A stretch of DNA of 64,000 bases from Streptomyces sp. S465 (GCF_026898115.1 NZ_CP114036.1:3410001-3474000), one strand, 5' to 3'; shown: positions 34,601-48,900, counted from the first letter of the stretch. Numbers and translations are program-made. Notes: generated from the sequence alone by a model not told the origin.

Positions 34601-37600
34601 CACCCGCCACATGCGCGGCGGCCAGCTCACCGATCGAATGCCCGGAGAGGAAGTCCGCCTTCAGACCCCACGCCTCGACAAGGCGGAACAGCGCCACCTC
34701 CACCGCGAACAACGCGGGCTGGGTGAACCCCGTCCGGTCCAGCTCCTCGGCGTCGTCCCCGAACAGCACCGTCTTCAACGGACGCTCCAGATGCGGGTCC
34801 AGCGCGTCGCACACCGCGTCCAGCGCCTCCGCGAACACCGGATAGGCGTCATACAGCTCACGCCCCATGCCCAGCCGCTGGCTCCCCTGCCCCGTGAACA
34901 GGAACGCCACCGCGCCACCGGCCGTCACCGAGCCCTCGACCAGCCCCGCCGCACCGCGCCCCTCGGCCAGTGCCGCGAGCCGCTCGCCGGGGAGTTCGCC
35001 GTCCCGGCCGAGCAGCACGGCCCGGTACTCCAGGGCAGAACGGGAGGTGGCCAGCGAGTACGCGAGGTCGAGCGGGCGGGCCCCCTCGGCCCGGCCGTTC
35101 AGGAAGGCCCGCAGACGCTCGGCCTGGGCCCGTAGCGCGTCCTCCGTACGGCCGGAAACCGGCCAGGCGAGGACGGGCAGGGTCCGCTCCGGAGCGACGG
35201 AGTCGGCGGCACCGGCGGCACCGGCGGTCACCGCGTCGGGGGCCTGCTCGATGATCGCGTGCGAGTTGGTGCCGCTGAAGCCGAACGACGACACCCCCGC
35301 GCGGCGCGGACGACCGGTCTCCGGCCACGGCCGGGACTCGGTCAGCAGCTCGATGTCGCCCACCGACCAGTCCACATGCGGGGTCGGCTCGGTGACATGC
35401 AACGTCCGCGGCAGCACGCCGTGCCGCATCGCCAGAACCATCTTCATGACTCCCGCGGCACCCGCGGCGGCCTGGGTGTGCCCGATGTTGGACTTCATCG
35501 AACCCAGCCACAGCGGTCGGTCTTCGGGCCGCTGCTGACCGTACGTCGCCAGCAGCGCCTGCGCCTCGATCGGGTCACCCAGCGTCGTGCCCGTGCCGTG
35601 GGCCTCGACGACGTCGACGTCCGCGGGCGTCAGAGCCGCGTTGGCGAGGGCCTGGCGGATGACGCGCTGCTGGGACGGGCCGTTCGGCGCCGTCAGACCG
35701 TTCGACGCACCATCCTGATTGACGGCGGTGGACCGCAGGATGGCGAGGACGGGGTGCCCGTTCTTCCGGGCGTCGGAGACCCGCTCCACCAGGAAGAGGC
35801 CCACGCCTTCGCCCCAGTTGGTCCCATCCGCGTCACCGGAGAACGCCTTGATCCGGCCATCGGCGGCCAGCCCCCGCTGGCGGCTGAATTCCAGAAAGAC
35901 CCCCGGGGTCGACATGACCGTGACGCCGCCCGCCAGGGCGAGCGAGCACTCGCCGTTGCGCAGCGCCTGCGCGGCCAGGTGCAGGGCCACCAGTGAGGAC
36001 GAGCACGCGGTGTCGACGGTGAGGGCGGGCCCTTCGAGACCGAAGACGTAGGACAGCCGGCCGGATGCCACGCTGGAGGCGGTGCCGGTGCTGAGGTGTC
36101 CTTCGAGGCCCTGCGACTCGTCCAGCAGCAGGGTGAGGTAGTCCTGTTCGTTGGAACCGATGTAGACACCGGTCCTGCTGCCGCGCAGCGTCGCCGGGTC
36201 GATCCCGGCCCGCTCGAACGCCTCCCAGGACGTCTCCAGCAGCAGCCGCTGCTGCGGGTCCATGGCGAGGGCCTCACGCGGCGAGATCCCGAAGAACGCC
36301 GCGTCGAAGTCGGCCACATCGGGCAGGAAGCCGCCCTCGCGGGTGTAGGTGGTGCCTTCGGCGTCCGGGTCGTCGCTGTAGAGGTTGGCCAGGTCCCAGC
36401 CACGGTCGGTGGGGAAGCCGCTGATCGCGTCCTCGCCGGAGACCAGGAGCTGCCACAGCTCCTCCGGCGACCGTACGCCGCCGGGGAAACGGCAGCTCAT
36501 CGCGACGATCGCGATCGGGTCGTCGTCGGCCGAGGTGGCCATGTGGTGGGGGGTGATCGCGTCGGTCACGTCGCCGACGAGCTCACCGCGCAGATGGCCC
36601 GCGAGGGACGCCGCGTTCGGGTAGTCGAAGACCAGCGTCGGCGACAGTCGCAGCCCGGTCGCCTCGCGGAGGCGGTTGGACAGTTCCACGGCGGTGAGGG
36701 AGTCGAAGCCCAGGTCCTTGAACGCCCGGCCCTCCTCGAGCGCCTGCGGGTCCGCGTATCCGAGCACCGCCGCGACGTGGGTACGGACCAGGTCCAGCAG
36801 CAGCCGGTCCTGCTCGGCCGCGCTCAGCCCGGCCAGCCGCCCGGCCAGGCCGGAAACGCCGTCACCCGCGGTGTTGTCCGCCACGCGCCGTACCGGAACG
36901 CGCACCAGCCCGCGCAGCAACGGCGCGAGCGTGCCCGCCGCGGCCTGGGTGCGCAGCGCCACGGCGTCGATCCGCATGGGGACGGTGGCCACCTCGCCCG
37001 AGCCGAGCGCCGCGTCCAGGAGGGCCAGGCCCTCCGCCGGGGACAGCGGCGGCAGCCCCGCGCGCCGCATCCGGCTGATGTCCACCTCGCTCAGGCCGCT
37101 GCCCATACCGGAGCCCGCCCACAGACCCCACGCGAGCGAGAGGGCCGGGACCCCCTCGGCGCGGCGGCGCGCCGCCAGCGCGTCCAGAAAGGTGTTGGCG
37201 GCGGCGTAGTTGCCCTGGCCGGGGCCGCCGAACAGGCCCGAGACGGCGGAGAACAGGACGAACGACGCCAGGTCCGAGCCCCGCGTCAGCTCATGGAGGT
37301 TCCACGCGGCATCCACCTTCGGACGCAGAACGCGCTCGACGCGCTCGGGCGTCAGCGAACCGATGACACCGTCGTCCAGCACACCGGCGGTGTGCACCAC
37401 GGCCGTCAGTGGATGCTCGGCGGGGATGGCGGCCAGCACCTCGGCGAGCGCCTCGCGATCGGCCGCGTCACATGCGGCGACCGTCACTTCGGCGCCCAGC
37501 GCACGCAACTCGGCGACGAGTTCGGCCGCGCCCGCGGCCCGCTCACCACGGCGGCTGGTGAGCAGCAGGTGCCGCACCCCGCGTTCGGTCACCACGTGCC

Positions 37601-40600
37601 GGGCGACCAGGCCGCCCAGGGCACCGGTGCCACCGGTGATCAGTACCGTGCCGTCCGGGTTCCACGGGGCGGGCACGGTCAGCACGACCTTGCCGACGTG
37701 CCGCGCCTGGCTCATGTAACGGAACGCTTCCGGGGCCTGCCGCACGTCCCAGGCGCTGACCGGCAGTGGCCGCAGCGCCCCCTGCCGGAACAGCTCCAGC
37801 AGCTCGCACAGCATCTCCTGGATACGGTCCAGGCCCGCGTCGAACAGGTCGAACGCCTGGTAGGAGACACCGGGGTACTGGGCGGCCACCTCCTCCGGCT
37901 CCCGGATATCGGTCTTGCCCATCTCGACGAACCGGCCGCCGCGCGGCAGCAGCCGCAGCGACGCGTCCACGAACTCCCGCGCCAGCGAGTCCAGCACCAC
38001 ATCGACCCCGCGACCGCCGCTGACCTCGCGGAACGTCGACTCGAAGGCCAGGTCGCGGGAGGAGGCGATACGGTCCTCGGCCAGCCCCAGCGAGCGCAGC
38101 GTGTCCCACTTGCCCTGGCTGGCGGTGGCGTAGACATCCACACCCCAGTGCCGGGCCAGCTGCACGGCGGCCATACCCACACCGCCGGCGGCGGCGTGCA
38201 CCAGCAGCGACTCCCCGCCCTGGAGGTCCGCCAGGTCGCGCAGCGCGTAGTACGCCGTCATGAACACGATCGGCACCGACGCCGCCTGGGCGAACGTCCA
38301 GTCCAGCGGCATCGGGGCGACCATGCGCCGGTCCGCCACCACCAATGGCCCGAACGCACCCGGCAACATGCCCATGACGCGGTCGCCGGGGGCCAGATCG
38401 GTGACACCGGGGCCGGTTTCCACGACGACACCGGCGCCCTCGATGCCCATGACAGGGGCATCGCCGGGGTACATCCCCAGCGCGTTCAGCACGTCCCGGA
38501 AGTTCAGACCGGCGGCCCGGACCTCGATCCGCACCTGCCCGGCCTCCAACGGCGCCGCCGCCTCAGGACACGGCAGCAGCGTCAGGTTCTCCAGCGTGCT
38601 CCTTTCCTCGATGTCCAGCCGCCACGCCCGCTCCCCGGCCGGAGGCACCATCGCGCCCTTCGACGCCACCCGCGCCAACAGCGGCGTGTGGACCGTGCCA
38701 CGGCGCAGTGCCACCTGCGACTCACCCGAAGCCAGCGCGGCGCCCAGCGCCTCGTACGAGGCCTCGGTGCCATCCACATCCACCAGCACCAGCCGGTCCG
38801 GACGCTCCGACTGCGCCGAGCGCACCAGACCCCACACCGCGGACCGCGCCAGGTCCTCGACCCCGGCATCGCCCCCGGCGGTCACCGCGCCCTGGGTGAC
38901 CAGAACCAGACGGGACGTGTCCAGCCGCTCCTCGGCGAGCCACGCCTGCACCAGAGCCAGCGCGTCCCGCGCGGCGGAGTGCGTGGCACCGGCCACGTCG
39001 TCCTCGGTGGTGTCCCCCGGGCCGAAGTACGCGAGAACGTACTCGGGCGTCCCCGTCGCCCCGGATTCCACCGCGTCGCTCAGCGCGGCCAGGTCGGCGT
39101 GGACCGCGGCACCGGCCCTGAGCGCGGCGGGCGCACCGGAGCCCAGTACCGCCCACGGCACACCGGCCCCTGACTTCTCGGCGGGCACCGGCATCGTGGC
39201 CCAGTCCAGCCGGAACAGCGACTCGTGGTACGCCGCCCGCCAGGTCAGCGCCCGCTCGGCCGGAGCGGCGCGCAGGACCAGCGAGTCCACGACGGCGACC
39301 GGGCTACCGGCCGAGTCGGCGATCTCCACCCGGACACCGTCCGCACCCGTGCCCCGCGGCACCAGACGCACCCGCAGCGCGGAGGCGCCACTCGCGTACA
39401 CCGACACCCCGCTCCAGGCGAACGGCAGCCCTCCCTGCGCACCGTCGGCCGGGCCGAGCAGGCCGAGCGCGTGCAGCGCGGAGTCGAACAGCGCCGGATG
39501 CAGCCCGTAGTCCTGCGCGTCGGACGCCGCGGACTCGTCCAGCCGGACCTCGGCGAAGAGTTCGTCCCCGTGTCGCCAGGCGGCCGTGAGCCCCTGGAAC
39601 ACCGGGCCGTACCGCAGACCGGCGTCGGCGAGGGTCGTGTACAGCTCCTCGACCCCGACCGCCTCGGCGCCCGCCGGCGGCCACGCCGTCATCGCGAACG
39701 CCGGCCGGGGCGCGCCCGAGGCGAGCACTCCGTCGGCGTGCCGCGTCCACGGCTCCTCGGCCGGAGCGTCCTCCGCACGGGACAGGACGGCGACGGACCG
39801 CTGTCCGGCGCCGTCCGCCGCGCCGACCGTGACCTGAAGCCGGATGCCTCCGTGTGCGGGCAGCGTCAGCGGGACATGCAGGGTCAGCTCGTCGAGAAGG
39901 TCGCAGCCGACCTGGTCGCCGGCGCGAACGGCGAGCTCCACGAACGCCGTGCCCGGCAGGACCACCACGCCCTGCACCACATGGTCGGCCAGCCACGGAT
40001 GGGTGTCCACGCCCAGCCGGCCGGTGAACACCAGTCCATCGGACTCCGCCAGCGGCACCGCCGCACCCAGCAGGGGATGCCCGGCCGGCTCCAGCCCCAC
40101 GGACGCCACATCGCCCACGGACGCCGCGCCCGGCTCCAGCCAGAACCGCTCGTGCTGGAAGGCGTACGTCGGCAGGTCCACCCGGCACGCACCCGTTCCG
40201 GCGAAGAACCCGGCCCAGTCCACCGCCACACCACGGACATGCGCCCGCGCCACGGCGGTGGTCAGCGCCCCGGTCTCGGGACGGTCCTTGCGCAGGGCGG
40301 GGATGCACACCGCGTCCTCACCCAGCAGGCACTCCTGCGCCATCGCGGTGAGCACGCCATCGGGGCCCAGCTCGATGAAGGTGGTGACGCCCTTGGCCTC
40401 CAGGGTGCGCACACCGTCGAGGAAGCGCACGGCCTCGCGGACGTGGCGCACCCAGAAGTCGGCGCTGGTGATCTCCTCGGCGGACACCACGGCACCGGTC
40501 AGGTTCGACACGATCGGAATCTTCGGGGCCTCGTACGACAACCCCCGCGCCACCTGACGGAACGCCTCCAGCATCCCGTCCATGCGCGGCGAGTGGAACG

Positions 40601-42875
40601 CGTGGCTCACCGTCAGCCGCTTGGTCTTACGGCCCTGCGCCTCGAACGACGCGGCGATCTCCAGAGCCGCGTCCTCGTCACCCGCGATGACGACCGAGGT
40701 CGGGCCGTTGAGCGCGGCGATGCTCACCCGCTCGCTCAGCAGCGGCGCCACCTCGTCCTCCGACGCCTGCACCGCGATCATCGCGCCACCGGCCGGAAGC
40801 TCCTGCATCAGCCGGCCACGCGCGGCCACCAGCTTCGCCGCGTCCGTGAGCGAGAGCACACCCGCCACATGCGCGGCGGCCAGCTCACCGATCGAATGGC
40901 CCGACAGGAAATCGGGACGCAGACCCCACGCCTCGACCAGCCGGAACAGCGCCACCTCCACCGCGAACAACGCGGGCTGGGTGAAACCGGTCCGGTCCAG
41001 CGCCTCGGCGTCCTCGCCGAACAGAACGTCCCGAAGCGGCCGTTCGAGGTGCCGGTCCAGCTCCGCGCACACCGCGTCCAGCGCCTCCGCGAACACCGGA
41101 TAGGCGTCGTACAGCTCACGGCCCATCCCCAGCCGCTGGCTGCCCTGCCCCGTGAACAGGAAAGCCACCTCGCCGTCGACGACCGCGCCCTCGATCAGCT
41201 CCGGCGCGGACTCCCCCCGCGCCAGCGCTTCCAGGCCCGCGACCAGCCCGGCACGGTCCTCGCCGACGACCACCGCGCGGCGCTCCAGCGCCGCCCTGCC
41301 GGTGGCCAGCGAGTAGCCCACGTCGGCGGTGCCGAGGGCGGGCTCGCGGTCGAGCCGGGAGATCAGGCGCCGGGCGTTGTCGCGCAGCGCCGCCGCGTTC
41401 CTGGCGGACAGGGTCCACGGCAGTACGGCGGCGGTGACCGCCGCGGTGGTGCCGTCCTCGCCCGTGGCCGGGGACTCCTCGGCCTCCGGGGCCTGTTCCA
41501 GGATGGTGTGGGCGTTGGTGCCGCTCACTCCGAAGGCCGAGACACCGGCCCGGCGCGGCCTGCCGGTCTCGTCCCACGGCCGGGCCTCGGTCAGCAGGGA
41601 CACCTCGCCCGCCGACCAGTCGACGGTCGGGGACGGCTGGTCGACGTGCAGGGTCTTGGGCAGGACGCCGTGGCGTATCGCCATGACCATCTTGATGACG
41701 CCCGCGACACCCGCCGCCGCCTGGGTGTGGCCCAGGTTGGACTTGAGCGAACCCAGCCACAGCGGATGGCCCTCGGGCCGCTCCTGGCCGTAGGTGGCCA
41801 GCAGCGCCTGTGCCTCGATGGGGTCGCCCAGCGTCGTCCCCGTGCCGTGCGCCTCCACGACGTCGATCTCGGCGGCGGACAGCCGGGCGTTCTCCAGGGC
41901 CTGGCGGATGACGCGCCGCTGGGAGGGGCCGTTCGGGGCGGTCAGGCCGTTGCTCGCACCGTCCTGGTTGACGGCCGAGCCGCGCACCACCGCCAGCACG
42001 GGGCGGCCGTTCTTCCGCGCGTCCGAGAGCCGCTCGACCAGCAGCACACCGACGCCCTCGGACCAGCCGGTGCCGTCCGCCGACGCCGCGAAGGACTTGC
42101 ACCGGCCGTCGGGGGCGAGGCCACGCTGCCGGCTGAACTCCACGAACACATCCGGGGTGGGCATCACCGCGACGCCGCCGACCAGGGCGAGCGAACATTC
42201 CCGCTGACGCAGCGCCTGGGCCGCCCAGTGCAGCGCGACCAGCGACGACGAGCACGCCGTGTCGATCGTGGCGGCCGGGCCCTCCAGACCGAAGGTGTAG
42301 GCGATACGGCCGGACAGCACACTGGTGGCACCGCCGGTGAGCAGCAGGCCCTCCAGCTCCTCCGGAACATCCTGGAGACCGGAGCCGTAGCCCATGGCCG
42401 ACGCGCCCACGTAGACGCCGGTGCGGCTGCCCTTGACCGACGTCGGGTCGATGCCCGCGCGCTCGAACGCCTCCCAGGAGGTCTCCAGCAGCAGCCGCTG
42501 CTGCGGGTCCATGGCGAGCGCCTCGCGCGGCGAGATGCCGAAGAACGCCGGGTCGAAGTCGGCGGCGCCGTCGAGGAATCCGCCACCGCTGTTGTAGAAG
42601 GTGCCCTTGCGGTCCGGGTCCGGATCGGCCAGCCCCTCGATGTTCCAGCCGCGGTCGGCGGGGAATCCGGAAATGGCGTCACCGCCCTCCGCGACCAGCT
42701 GCCACAGATCCTCGGGCGAACCGATGCCACCGGGGAAACGGCAGCTCATCGCGGTGATCGCGATGGGTTCCTGCGCGTCCGCCTCCACCTCGGTCAGGCG
42801 GCGACGGGTCCGGCGCAGCTCAGTGGTCACCCACTTCAGATTGTCGAGAAGCTTCTCTTCGTTCGCGCTAGCCAC
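31647..42875 (-). CDS. Modular type I PKS, gene B: modules V6 (DH-ER-KR) and V7
   Basis: This 3,742-residue polyketide synthase subunit carries two extension modules. It starts with GTG at 42875-42873, chosen because a perfect AGGAGGTGA lies 7 nt upstream and the protein then begins with a class 1 N-terminal docking helix ([11 protein letters not shown]). V6 is KS(Cys 208)-AT(Ser 661, HAFH 755-758)-DH(His 965, Asp ~1131)-ER(~1425-1730)-KR(Tyr 1890)-ACP(Ser 2059). V7 is KS(Cys 2291)-AT(Ser 2747, HAFH)-KR(A type, Tyr 3440)-ACP(Ser 3614). Both ATs are malonyl-type. The C-terminal docking region (~3660-3742) has a helix with [14 protein letters not shown] and a tail [14 protein letters not shown]. 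It differs in type from the tails of genes A, C and D and matches the unusual head of gene C. Gene C starts 26 bp downstream, so the two are surely cotranscribed. Confidence 0.97.
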   Translation of the reverse strand: MASANEEKLLDNLKWVTTELRRTRRRLTEVEADAQEPIAITAMSCRFPGGIGSPEDLWQLVAEGGDAISGFPADRGWNIEGLADPDPDRKGTFYNSGGGFLDGAADFDPAFFGISPREALAMDPQQRLLLETSWEAFERAGIDPTSVKGSRTGVYVGASAMGYGSGLQDVPEELEGLLLTGGATSVLSGRIAYTFGLEGPAATIDTACSSSLVALHWAAQALRQRECSLALVGGVAVMPTPDVFVEFSRQRGLAPDGRCKSFAASADGTGWSEGVGVLLVERLSDARKNGRPVLAVVRGSAVNQDGASNGLTAPNGPSQRRVIRQALENARLSAAEIDVVEAHGTGTTLGDPIEAQALLATYGQERPEGHPLWLGSLKSNLGHTQAAAGVAGVIKMVMAIRHGVLPKTLHVDQPSPTVDWSAGEVSLLTEARPWDETGRPRRAGVSAFGVSGTNAHTILEQAPEAEESPATGEDGTTAAVTAAVLPWTLSARNAAALRDNARRLISRLDREPALGTADVGYSLATGRAALERRAVVVGEDRAGLVAGLEALARGESAPELIEGAVVDGEVAFLFTGQGSQRLGMGRELYDAYPVFAEALDAVCAELDRHLERPLRDVLFGEDAEALDRTGFTQPALFAVEVALFRLVEAWGLRPDFLSGHSIGELAAAHVAGVLSLTDAAKLVAARGRLMQELPAGGAMIAVQASEDEVAPLLSERVSIAALNGPTSVVIAGDEDAALEIAASFEAQGRKTKRLTVSHAFHSPRMDGMLEAFRQVARGLSYEAPKIPIVSNLTGAVVSAEEITSADFWVRHVREAVRFLDGVRTLEAKGVTTFIELGPDGVLTAMAQECLLGEDAVCIPALRKDRPETGALTTAVARAHVRGVAVDWAGFFAGTGACRVDLPTYAFQHERFWLEPGAASVGDVASVGLEPAGHPLLGAAVPLAESDGLVFTGRLGVDTHPWLADHVVQGVVVLPGTAFVELAVRAGDQVGCDLLDELTLHVPLTLPAHGGIRLQVTVGAADGAGQRSVAVLSRAEDAPAEEPWTRHADGVLASGAPRPAFAMTAWPPAGAEAVGVEELYTTLADAGLRYGPVFQGLTAAWRHGDELFAEVRLDESAASDAQDYGLHPALFDSALHALGLLGPADGAQGGLPFAWSGVSVYASGASALRVRLVPRGTGADGVRVEIADSAGSPVAVVDSLVLRAAPAERALTWRAAYHESLFRLDWATMPVPAEKSGAGVPWAVLGSGAPAALRAGAAVHADLAALSDAVESGATGTPEYVLAYFGPGDTTEDDVAGATHSAARDALALVQAWLAEERLDTSRLVLVTQGAVTAGGDAGVEDLARSAVWGLVRSAQSERPDRLVLVDVDGTEASYEALGAALASGESQVALRRGTVHTPLLARVASKGAMVPPAGERAWRLDIEERSTLENLTLLPCPEAAAPLEAGQVRIEVRAAGLNFRDVLNALGMYPGDAPVMGIEGAGVVVETGPGVTDLAPGDRVMGMLPGAFGPLVVADRRMVAPMPLDWTFAQAASVPIVFMTAYYALRDLADLQGGESLLVHAAAGGVGMAAVQLARHWGVDVYATASQGKWDTLRSLGLAEDRIASSRDLAFESTFREVSGGRGVDVVLDSLAREFVDASLRLLPRGGRFVEMGKTDIREPEEVAAQYPGVSYQAFDLFDAGLDRIQEMLCELLELFRQGALRPLPVSAWDVRQAPEAFRYMSQARHVGKVVLTVPAPWNPDGTVLITGGTGALGGLVARHVVTERGVRHLLLTSRRGERAAGAAELVAELRALGAEVTVAACDAADREALAEVLAAIPAEHPLTAVVHTAGVLDDGVIGSLTPERVERVLRPKVDAAWNLHELTRGSDLASFVLFSAVSGLFGGPGQGNYAAANTFLDALAARRRAEGVPALSLAWGLWAGSGMGSGLSEVDISRMRRAGLPPLSPAEGLALLDAALGSGEVATVPMRIDAVALRTQAAAGTLAPLLRGLVRVPVRRVADNTAGDGVSGLAGRLAGLSAAEQDRLLLDLVRTHVAAVLGYADPQALEEGRAFKDLGFDSLTAVELSNRLREATGLRLSPTLVFDYPNAASLAGHLRGELVGDVTDAITPHHMATSADDDPIAIVAMSCRFPGGVRSPEELWQLLVSGEDAISGFPTDRGWDLANLYSDDPDAEGTTYTREGGFLPDVADFDAAFFGISPREALAMDPQQRLLLETSWEAFERAGIDPATLRGSRTGVYIGSNEQDYLTLLLDESQGLEGHLSTGTASSVASGRLSYVFGLEGPALTVDTACSSSLVALHLAAQALRNGECSLALAGGVTVMSTPGVFLEFSRQRGLAADGRIKAFSGDADGTNWGEGVGLFLVERVSDARKNGHPVLAILRSTAVNQDGASNGLTAPNGPSQQRVIRQALANAALTPADVDVVEAHGTGTTLGDPIEAQALLATYGQQRPEDRPLWLGSMKSNIGHTQAAAGAAGVMKMVLAMRHGVLPRTLHVTEPTPHVDWSVGDIELLTESRPWPETGRPRRAGVSSFGFSGTNSHAIIEQAPDAVTAGAAGAADSVAPERTLPVLAWPVSGRTEDALRAQAERLRAFLNGRAEGARPLDLAYSLATSRSALEYRAVLLGRDGELPGERLAALAEGRGAAGLVEGSVTAGGAVAFLFTGQGSQRLGMGRELYDAYPVFAEALDAVCDALDPHLERPLKTVLFGDDAEELDRTGFTQPALFAVEVALFRLVEAWGLKADFLSGHSIGELAAAHVAGVLSLADAAKLVAARGRLMQELPAGGAMVAVQAAEDEVAPLLTERVSIAAVNGPASVVIAGDEDAALEIAASFEAQGHKTKRLTVSHAFHSPRMDGMLDAFREVAEGLTYEAPRIPIVSNLTGAVVSAEEITSPGFWVRHVREAVRFLDGVRTLETQGVTTFVELGPDGVLTAMVQDCVTDAEAAVLAPACRNGRPEAETVTAALAQAYVRGAEVDWAAYFAGTGAHRVDLPTYPFQRRRYWPDTTLEAGTRAETTVDAVDARFWEAVEREDWEALAGELRVEGDQPLSAVLPALSSWRRTQRELSAADGHFYHVVWKPRPQSRAGAPAGTWLTVVPASHADDPQVAAVAAGLAGRGVRVVRVELDAADTDPATVAARLTSASAEGQVDGVLSLLALDERPHPEHPAVPVGLALTGALAEALARQGDDATARLWCVTRGAVATGGADRLDSVAQAQVWGFGRVVALEQPERWGGLVDLPETLNERALDRLADVLAGSDDEDQVAIRAAGVFVRRLVPAARDAATASTETWTPRGTVLVTGGTGALGRHVARWLARNGAERLVLLSRRGPDASGAAEIVAELSGTDTAVSVEACDVTDRDALAGLVEKLAANGTPVRAVVHAAGVSQEPGTGRELPEFARIVAAKTAGAHHLDALFGEDTEPLDAFVLFSSIAGVWGSGGQGAYAAGNAFLDALAERRRARGLVATSVAWGPWADGGMAAEGDAEEQLRRRGLPPMAPDVNMVAFQRALTRRETAVTVADVDWERFALAFTAARPRPLIDDVPQVAAALRGGAEGERADRAAADGASALRERLTGLAPADRRDAVLEVVRTHVATALGHASADEVEAGRAFKELGFDSLTAVELRTRLGSATGLRLPVSLVYDYPTPVVLAEHLLTELVPDGPGHAPADLDIDPQDAELRRILTTLPMSRIREAGLLDTLLRLAEPQAATAETSRVEDDTESIDTMDVQHLIDMALDLDGLDGNDS
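31900..36528 (-). other. Module V7: KS-AT(malonyl)-KR(A)-ACP
   Basis: KS Cys codon is at 36003-36005; AT Ser at 34635-34637; HAFH at 34335-34346. The KR lacks LDD and has [11 protein letters not shown] (Tyr 32556-32558), so it is A type. ACP Ser is at 32034-32036. The KR core near 32450-32610 is almost identical in DNA to that of V5. The KS motif region reads GSNEQDY, a variant seen only here, after the fully reducing module. Confidence 0.91.
36585..42771 (-). other. Module V6: KS-AT(malonyl)-DH-ER-KR(B)-ACP, fully reducing
   Basis: KS Cys codon is at 42252-42254; AT Ser at 40893-40895; HAFH at 40593-40604. The DH has a canonical [10 protein letters not shown] (His 39981-39983) and Asp (FDSALH). 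The ER spans about 37690-38610, with [11 protein letters not shown] and the NADPH loop HAAAGGVG near 38195. The KR has LDD and Tyr (37206-37208), but Ala replaces the usual Ser (FSA, 37245-37247). ACP Ser is at 36699-36701. Predicted output is a saturated CH2; this is the only ER in the window. Confidence 0.94.
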
Positions 42876-42882
42876 GGAAACG

Positions 42883-42891
42883 TCACCTCCT
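42883..42891 (-). promoter_or_regulatory. Consensus Shine-Dalgarno of gene B
   Basis: AGGAGGTGA is a full match to the 3' end of 16S rRNA. It ends 7 nt before the GTG start of gene B, decides that start, and may compensate for the GTG codon. It lies in the 50 bp gap after gene A. Confidence 0.85.
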
Positions 42892-42925
42892 GAGGTCAGT
42901 TGAAGAACTGTGGGCGGTCATCACG

Positions 42926-45900
42926 TCAGGACCTTCCGAATTCATTGTTGATGATGTCGAAGATGTCTTCGGCCGAGGCGGAGTCGAGGTCGAGTGCTTC
43001 CTCGTCGCCGCCGTCGGCGACCGCGGCGCTCTCGGTCTCGTTCCATGTCCGCAGCAGCGCTTCGAGCCGGGCCGTGACCCGCTCGCGTTCCGTCGCGTCG
43101 TCGGAAACGCCGGAGAGGGCGAATTCCAGCTTGTCGATTTCGGCGAGGACCGGGAGTTCCGGTGTGGTGTCCTCACCGAGCAGCTCGGCACGCAGCACAC
43201 CGGCGAGCACGCTGGGCGTCGGATAGTCGAAGACCAGGGTGGCGGTGAGCTTCAGCCCGGTCGCCGCGTTCAGCCGGTTGCGGAGTTCGACGGCGGTGAG
43301 GGAGTCGAAGCCCAGCTCCTTGAAGGCCCGGCCCGCCTCGACGGCTGTGGTGTCGTCGTGTCCGAGGACGGCGGCGACCTCCGTACGGACCAGGTCGAGC
43401 AGGACCCGGTCGGCCTCGGGCCCGGTGAGCCCCGCGAGCCGCTGCCGCAGGGACTCCGCCGGTGCCCCGTCCGTCCCCTCGCCCGCGCCGTCGGCGGGGT
43501 CCGCCGCGAGGGCACGGGCGACCTCGGGCAGATCGGCGATGAACGGACGGGGGCGTGCCACCGTGAAGGTGGCGGCGAAGCGGTCCCAGTCGACGTCGGC
43601 GACGACGACGGTGGTGTCGTTCCGGTCCAGCGCCTGCTGGAGGGCGGTGATGGCGGAGTCCGGGGCCATCACCGGCAGGCCGAGACGGCGCAGCTGCCCG
43701 GCCGCCTCGTCGTCGGCGACGAGGCCGCCGTCCGCCCACGGGCCCCAGGCCACGGAGGTGGCAACCAGGCCACGGGCGCGGCGCCGCTCGGCCAGCGCGT
43801 CGAGGAAGGCGTTGCCCGCCGCGTACGCGCCCTGGCCGCCACTGCCCCACACCCCGGCGATCGAGGAGAAGAGCACAAAGGCGTCCAGTTCGGTGTCGCC
43901 GAGCAGCGCGTCCAGGTGGGCCGCGCCCGCGACCTTCGCCGAGACCACGTCGGCGACATCGCTCGGGGTGGTCTCCGCGAGCGGTGCGAACTGCCCCGCG
44001 CCCGCCGCGTGCACGACCGCGCTGAGCGGGTGGTGCGGGTGTTCGTCGCGGATGCGGGCCAGCAGCCCGGCGACCGCGTCCCGGTCGGTGACATCGCACG
44101 CGGCGACGGTCACCTCGACTCCCTTCGCGGTCAGTTCGGCCGTGAGCTGGTCGGCCCCGGGGGCCCGCTGCCCACGGCGTCCGGCCAGGACGAGGTGGTC
44201 GGCGCCGTGGTCCGCCAGCCAGCGGGCCACATGGGCACCCAGCGCACCGGTGCCGCCGGTGACCAGGACCGTGCCCCGGGGCCGCCACGGCGCTCCGGTG
44301 GCCGGAGTGCGCTCGGCGTGGGCGAGGCGGCGGGCCAGGACTCCGGCCGTACGGATCGCCAGTTGGTCCTCGTGGTCGTCGCCGTGTCCGCCGAGCACCC
44401 CCGCCAGGCGGTCGGCGGCCCGTTCGTCGAGCGTCGCGGGCACGTCGATCAGACCGCCCCAGCGCTCCGGGTGCTCCAGCGCGACCACCCGGCCGAGGCC
44501 CCAGGTCTGCGCCTGTGCGGCACTGCCCAGCGGCTCGGAGGCGGCGGTGGCGACGGCGCCGGTGGTGGCGCACCACAGCGGGGCGTCCACGCCCGCGTCC
44601 CCGAGCGCCTGCACCAGACTTCCGGTGCCCAGCAGTCCGGTGGGCACGGCGGGGTGGTCGGGGTGCGGACGCTCGTCCAGCGCGAGCAGCGAGAGCACAC
44701 CGGACACCCGCTCGTCGGCCGTGGCCCGGCGGATCCGGTCGGCGAGGGCCTCGCGGTCGAGGTCGCCGCCGCCGGACGGGGTGATGCGCCGGATGTCGGC
44801 ACCCCGGTCGGCCAGCGCGTCGATGACTCCGCGCACGGTGTCGGCGTGGCCGGCGGACCCGGCCGGTTCGGCGACCAGCCAGACACCGGGCACGGCGGCC
44901 AGTCGCGGCTCCTGTACCGGCTTCCAGGTGACGCGGTAGCGCCAGCCGTCGAGTGCGGACTGCTCGCGTTCACGCCGCCGCCACGCGGACAGCTCCGGGA
45001 GCAGCGCGCTCAGCGGCTGGTCCACGTCGATGCCCACCGCGTCCGCCAGCGAGGCGAGGTCGTCGCTCTCGACCGCCTCCCAGAAGCGGGCGCCGGCCGT
45101 GTCGACGGTCGTGGCCACCTGGTCGGGCGTGTGCCGCACGGCACCGTCGAGCCAGTAGCGCCGTCGCTGGAACGCGTACGTGGGCAGTTCGACACGGTGT
45201 GCACCGGTCCCGGCGAACAGCGCCTCCCAGTCCAGGGCCGCGCCCCGGACATGCAGCGTGGCCAGCGCGCCGGCCAGGGTTTCCGGCTCGGACCGTCCGC
45301 CGCGCAGCACGGGCACGAAGGCCACATCGGCCGTGGCCTCGGCTGCTTCGTCTCCGGTGGTGACGCAGTCCTGCGCCATGGCGGACAGCACCCCGTCCGG
45401 GCCCAGTTCGACATAGGTGGTGACACCCTGGGCCTCCAGGGCACGGACACCGTCCAGGAAGCGGACGGCGTGGCGCACATGGCGCACCCAGTAGTCGGAC
45501 GCCATGCCCAGCTCGTCGGTCACCAGCTGTCCGGTGACGGTGGAGACGATCGGGATGCGCGGCGCACCGTACGTCAGCCCCTCGGCGACCTTGCGGAACT
45601 CGGCGAGCATCCCGTCCATGTGCGGGGAGTGGAAGGCGTGGCTGACCGTGAGCCGCTTGGTCTTGCGCCCCCGCGCCTCGAACGACGCGGCGACCTCCAG
45701 CGCCGCGTCCTCGTCGCCCGCGATGACCACCGACGTGGGCCCGTTGAGGGCGGCGATGCCGACGCCCTCGACCAGCAGCGGCTCGACCTCGTCCTCCGCC
45801 GCCTGGAGCGCGATCATCGCACCGCCGGACGGCAGTTCCTGCATCAGCCGACCGCGCGCGGCCACCAGCGTGGCGGCGTCCTCGAGCGACAGCACCCCGG

Positions 45901-48900
45901 CCACATGGGCCGCGGCCAGCTCGCCGATGGAGTGCCCGGCCAGGACGTCGGGCCGCAGCCCGGCGGCCTCGGCCAGCCGGAACAGCGCCACCTCGAGGGC
46001 GAACAGCGCGGGCTGGGTGAACCCGGTCTGGTGCAGCGGCTCCTCGTCGGTGCCGAACAGCACGTCGTACAGCGGCCGCGTCAGATGCCGGTCCAGTTCG
46101 GCGCAGACCGCGTCCAGCGCCTCGGCGAAGACGGGGCTGGCCTCGTACAGCTCTCGGCCCATGCCGAGCCGCTGGCTGCCCTGCCCGGTGAAGAGCACGG
46201 CGGTACGGCCTTCCGTGGGCACGCCCCGGATCAGCTGTGCGGCCGACTCGCCGCGCGCGAGCGCGGTGAGGCCCGCGAGCAGCCGGTCCCGGTCCGGGCC
46301 GAGGACCACCGCACGGTGCTCCAGCGCGGACCTGGTGGTGGCCAGGGAGTACGCCACGTCCACGGCGTCCGCCCCGGTGTCGGCCTCCAGGTGGGCGCGC
46401 AGCCGTTCGGCCTGGGCCCGCAGCGCGTCCTCGCCCTTGGCCGACAGCGGCCAGGCCACCACATCGGACCGGACCAGGGGGCGCTCCGGGTCGCCGCTCC
46501 GGTCCTGCTCGGGGGCCGCGACGGGCTCGGGGGCCTGCTCCAGGACCGTATGGGCGTTGGTGCCGCTGAAGCCGAACGACGAGACGCCCACCCGGCGCGG
46601 ACGGCCGGTCTCCGGCCAGGGCCGGGCCTCGGTCAGCAGCTCGATGTCGCCCGCCGACCAGTCGACGTGCGGCGACGGCTCGTCGACGTGGAGGGTGCGC
46701 GGCAGCACCCCGTGGCGCATGGCCAGAACCATCTTGATGATGCCCGCCACACCGGCGGCGGCCTGGGTGTGGCCGATGTTGGACTTGATGGACCCCAGCC
46801 ACAGCGGCCGCTCCGCGTCCCGCTCCTGGCCGTAGGTGGCCAGCAGCGCCTGGGCCTCGATGGGGTCGCCGAGCCGGGTGCCGGTGCCGTGGGCCTCGAC
46901 CGCGTCCACATCGGCGGCCGACAGACCGGCGCTGGCCAGCGCCTGCCGGATCACCCGCTGCTGCGAGGGCCCGTTCGGCGCCGTCAGACCGTTCGACGCA
47001 CCGTCCTGGTTGATGGCGGAGCCCCGGACGAGCGCGAGCACCGGGTGGCCGTTGCGGCGCGCGTCCGACAGCCGCTCGACCACCAGCATGCCCACGCCCT
47101 CGCCCCAGCCCGTGCCGTCCGCACCGGCCGCGAAGGCCTTGCACCGGCCGTCGGGGGCCAGCCCGCGCTGACGGCTGAACTCGATGAACGCGCCGGGACT
47201 CGACATGACCGTCACACCGCCCGCGAGCGCGATCGAGCATTCGCCCTGGCGCAGTGCCTGGATCGCCCAGTGCAGCGCCACCAGCGAGGAGGAGCAGGCC
47301 GTGTCGACGGTGACCGCCGGGCCCTCGAGGCCGAAGGCGTACGAGAGCCGGCCGGAGACCACGCTGGCCGCGTTGCCCGTGCCGAGGTAGCCCTCGACCC
47401 CCTCGGGGACCGTGTGCAGCGTGGCGTGGTAGTCCTGCCCGTTCGTGCCGACGAAGACACCGGCCGAGGTGCCGCGCAGCGTCGCCGGGTCGATGCCCGC
47501 GCGCTCGAACGCCTCCCACGAGGTCTCCAGCAGCAGCCGCTGCTGCGGGTCCATGGCGAGGGCCTCACGCGGCGAGATCCCGAAGAACGCGGCGTCGAAG
47601 TGGCCCGCGTCGTAGAGGAATCCGCCCTCGCGTGCGTAGAAGGTGCCCCGCTTGTCCGGGTCCGGGTCGTAGAGCGCGTCCAGGTCCCAGCCACGGTCGG
47701 ACGGGAACTCCGCGATCGCGTCCCCGCCTGCCGTCAGCAGTTGCCACAGCTCCTCCGGCGACCGCACCCCGCCCGGGAAGCGGCAGCTCATCGACACGAT
47801 CGCGATCGGATCGTCATCGGTCGCCACCGGCACGGGCACCGGCTGGGAGGTGTCGGCACCGGTGTCCGCACCCGTCAACTCGCCGCGCAGGTACCCCGCG
47901 AGGGCGGAGGCGGTCGGGTAGTCGAAGACCAGCGTCGCGGGCAGCTGGATGCCGGTGGCCGCGTTCAGCCGATTGCGCAGCTCGACCGCGGTGAGCGAGT
48001 CGAAACCCAGCTCACTGAAAGCCCGGTCCACACCGATCGACTCCGAACCGTCATGGCCCAACACCACGGCCACCTGCGTACGGACCAGATCCAGCAGCAG
48101 CCGGTCCCGTTCCGCCTCCCCCAGCCCGGTAAGCCGTGCGGCGAGCGAGGAGCCATCGGCCACGGGCTCGGTGGCGGAGTCCTCCGCCACCGCACGCGCC
48201 TCCGGCAGATCCGCGAACAGACGGCTGGGCCGGACGGCGGTGAACTCCGGCGCGAACCGCCTCCAGTCGATATCCGCGACGGTGACGGCCGTCTCGTCCA
48301 GATCCAGCGCCCGCTGTAGTGCGGAGACCGCCAACTCGGCGTCCATCGGCGGCAGTCCACCGCGTCGCATGCGCTGCTCCAGCGCCCCGTCCGCGGCCAT
48401 CCCGCCCTCGGCCCACGGCCCCCAGGCGATCGAGGTGGCGGGCAGCCCCTCGGCGCGCCGCCGCTCGGCGAGCGCGTCCAGATAGGCGTTGGCCGCCGCG
48501 TAGTTGCCCTGTCCGGCGGCGCCGAACGTGCCGCTCATCGAGGAGAACAGCACAAAGGCCGACAGCTCCCGATCACGCGTCAGCTCGTCGAGATGGGCCG
48601 CGGCGGCCACCTTGGCCCGCAGCACGGCCGTGAACCGCTCGGGGGTGAGCGAGTCCAGCACACCGTCGTCCAGCACACCCGCCGTGTGCACCACACCGGT
48701 CAGCGGCAGCTCGGCCGGGAGGGAGCCGAGCAGCTCCGCGAGCGCGTCCCGGTCGGCCACGTCGCAGGCCGCCACGGTCACCCGGGCGCCGGAAGCGGCG
48801 AGTTCGTCGCGCAGCTCGACGGCGCCGGGGGCATCCAGACCACGGCGGCTGGTGAGCAGCACGTGCTCGGCGCCGCCCGCGACCAGCCAGCGGGCCACCC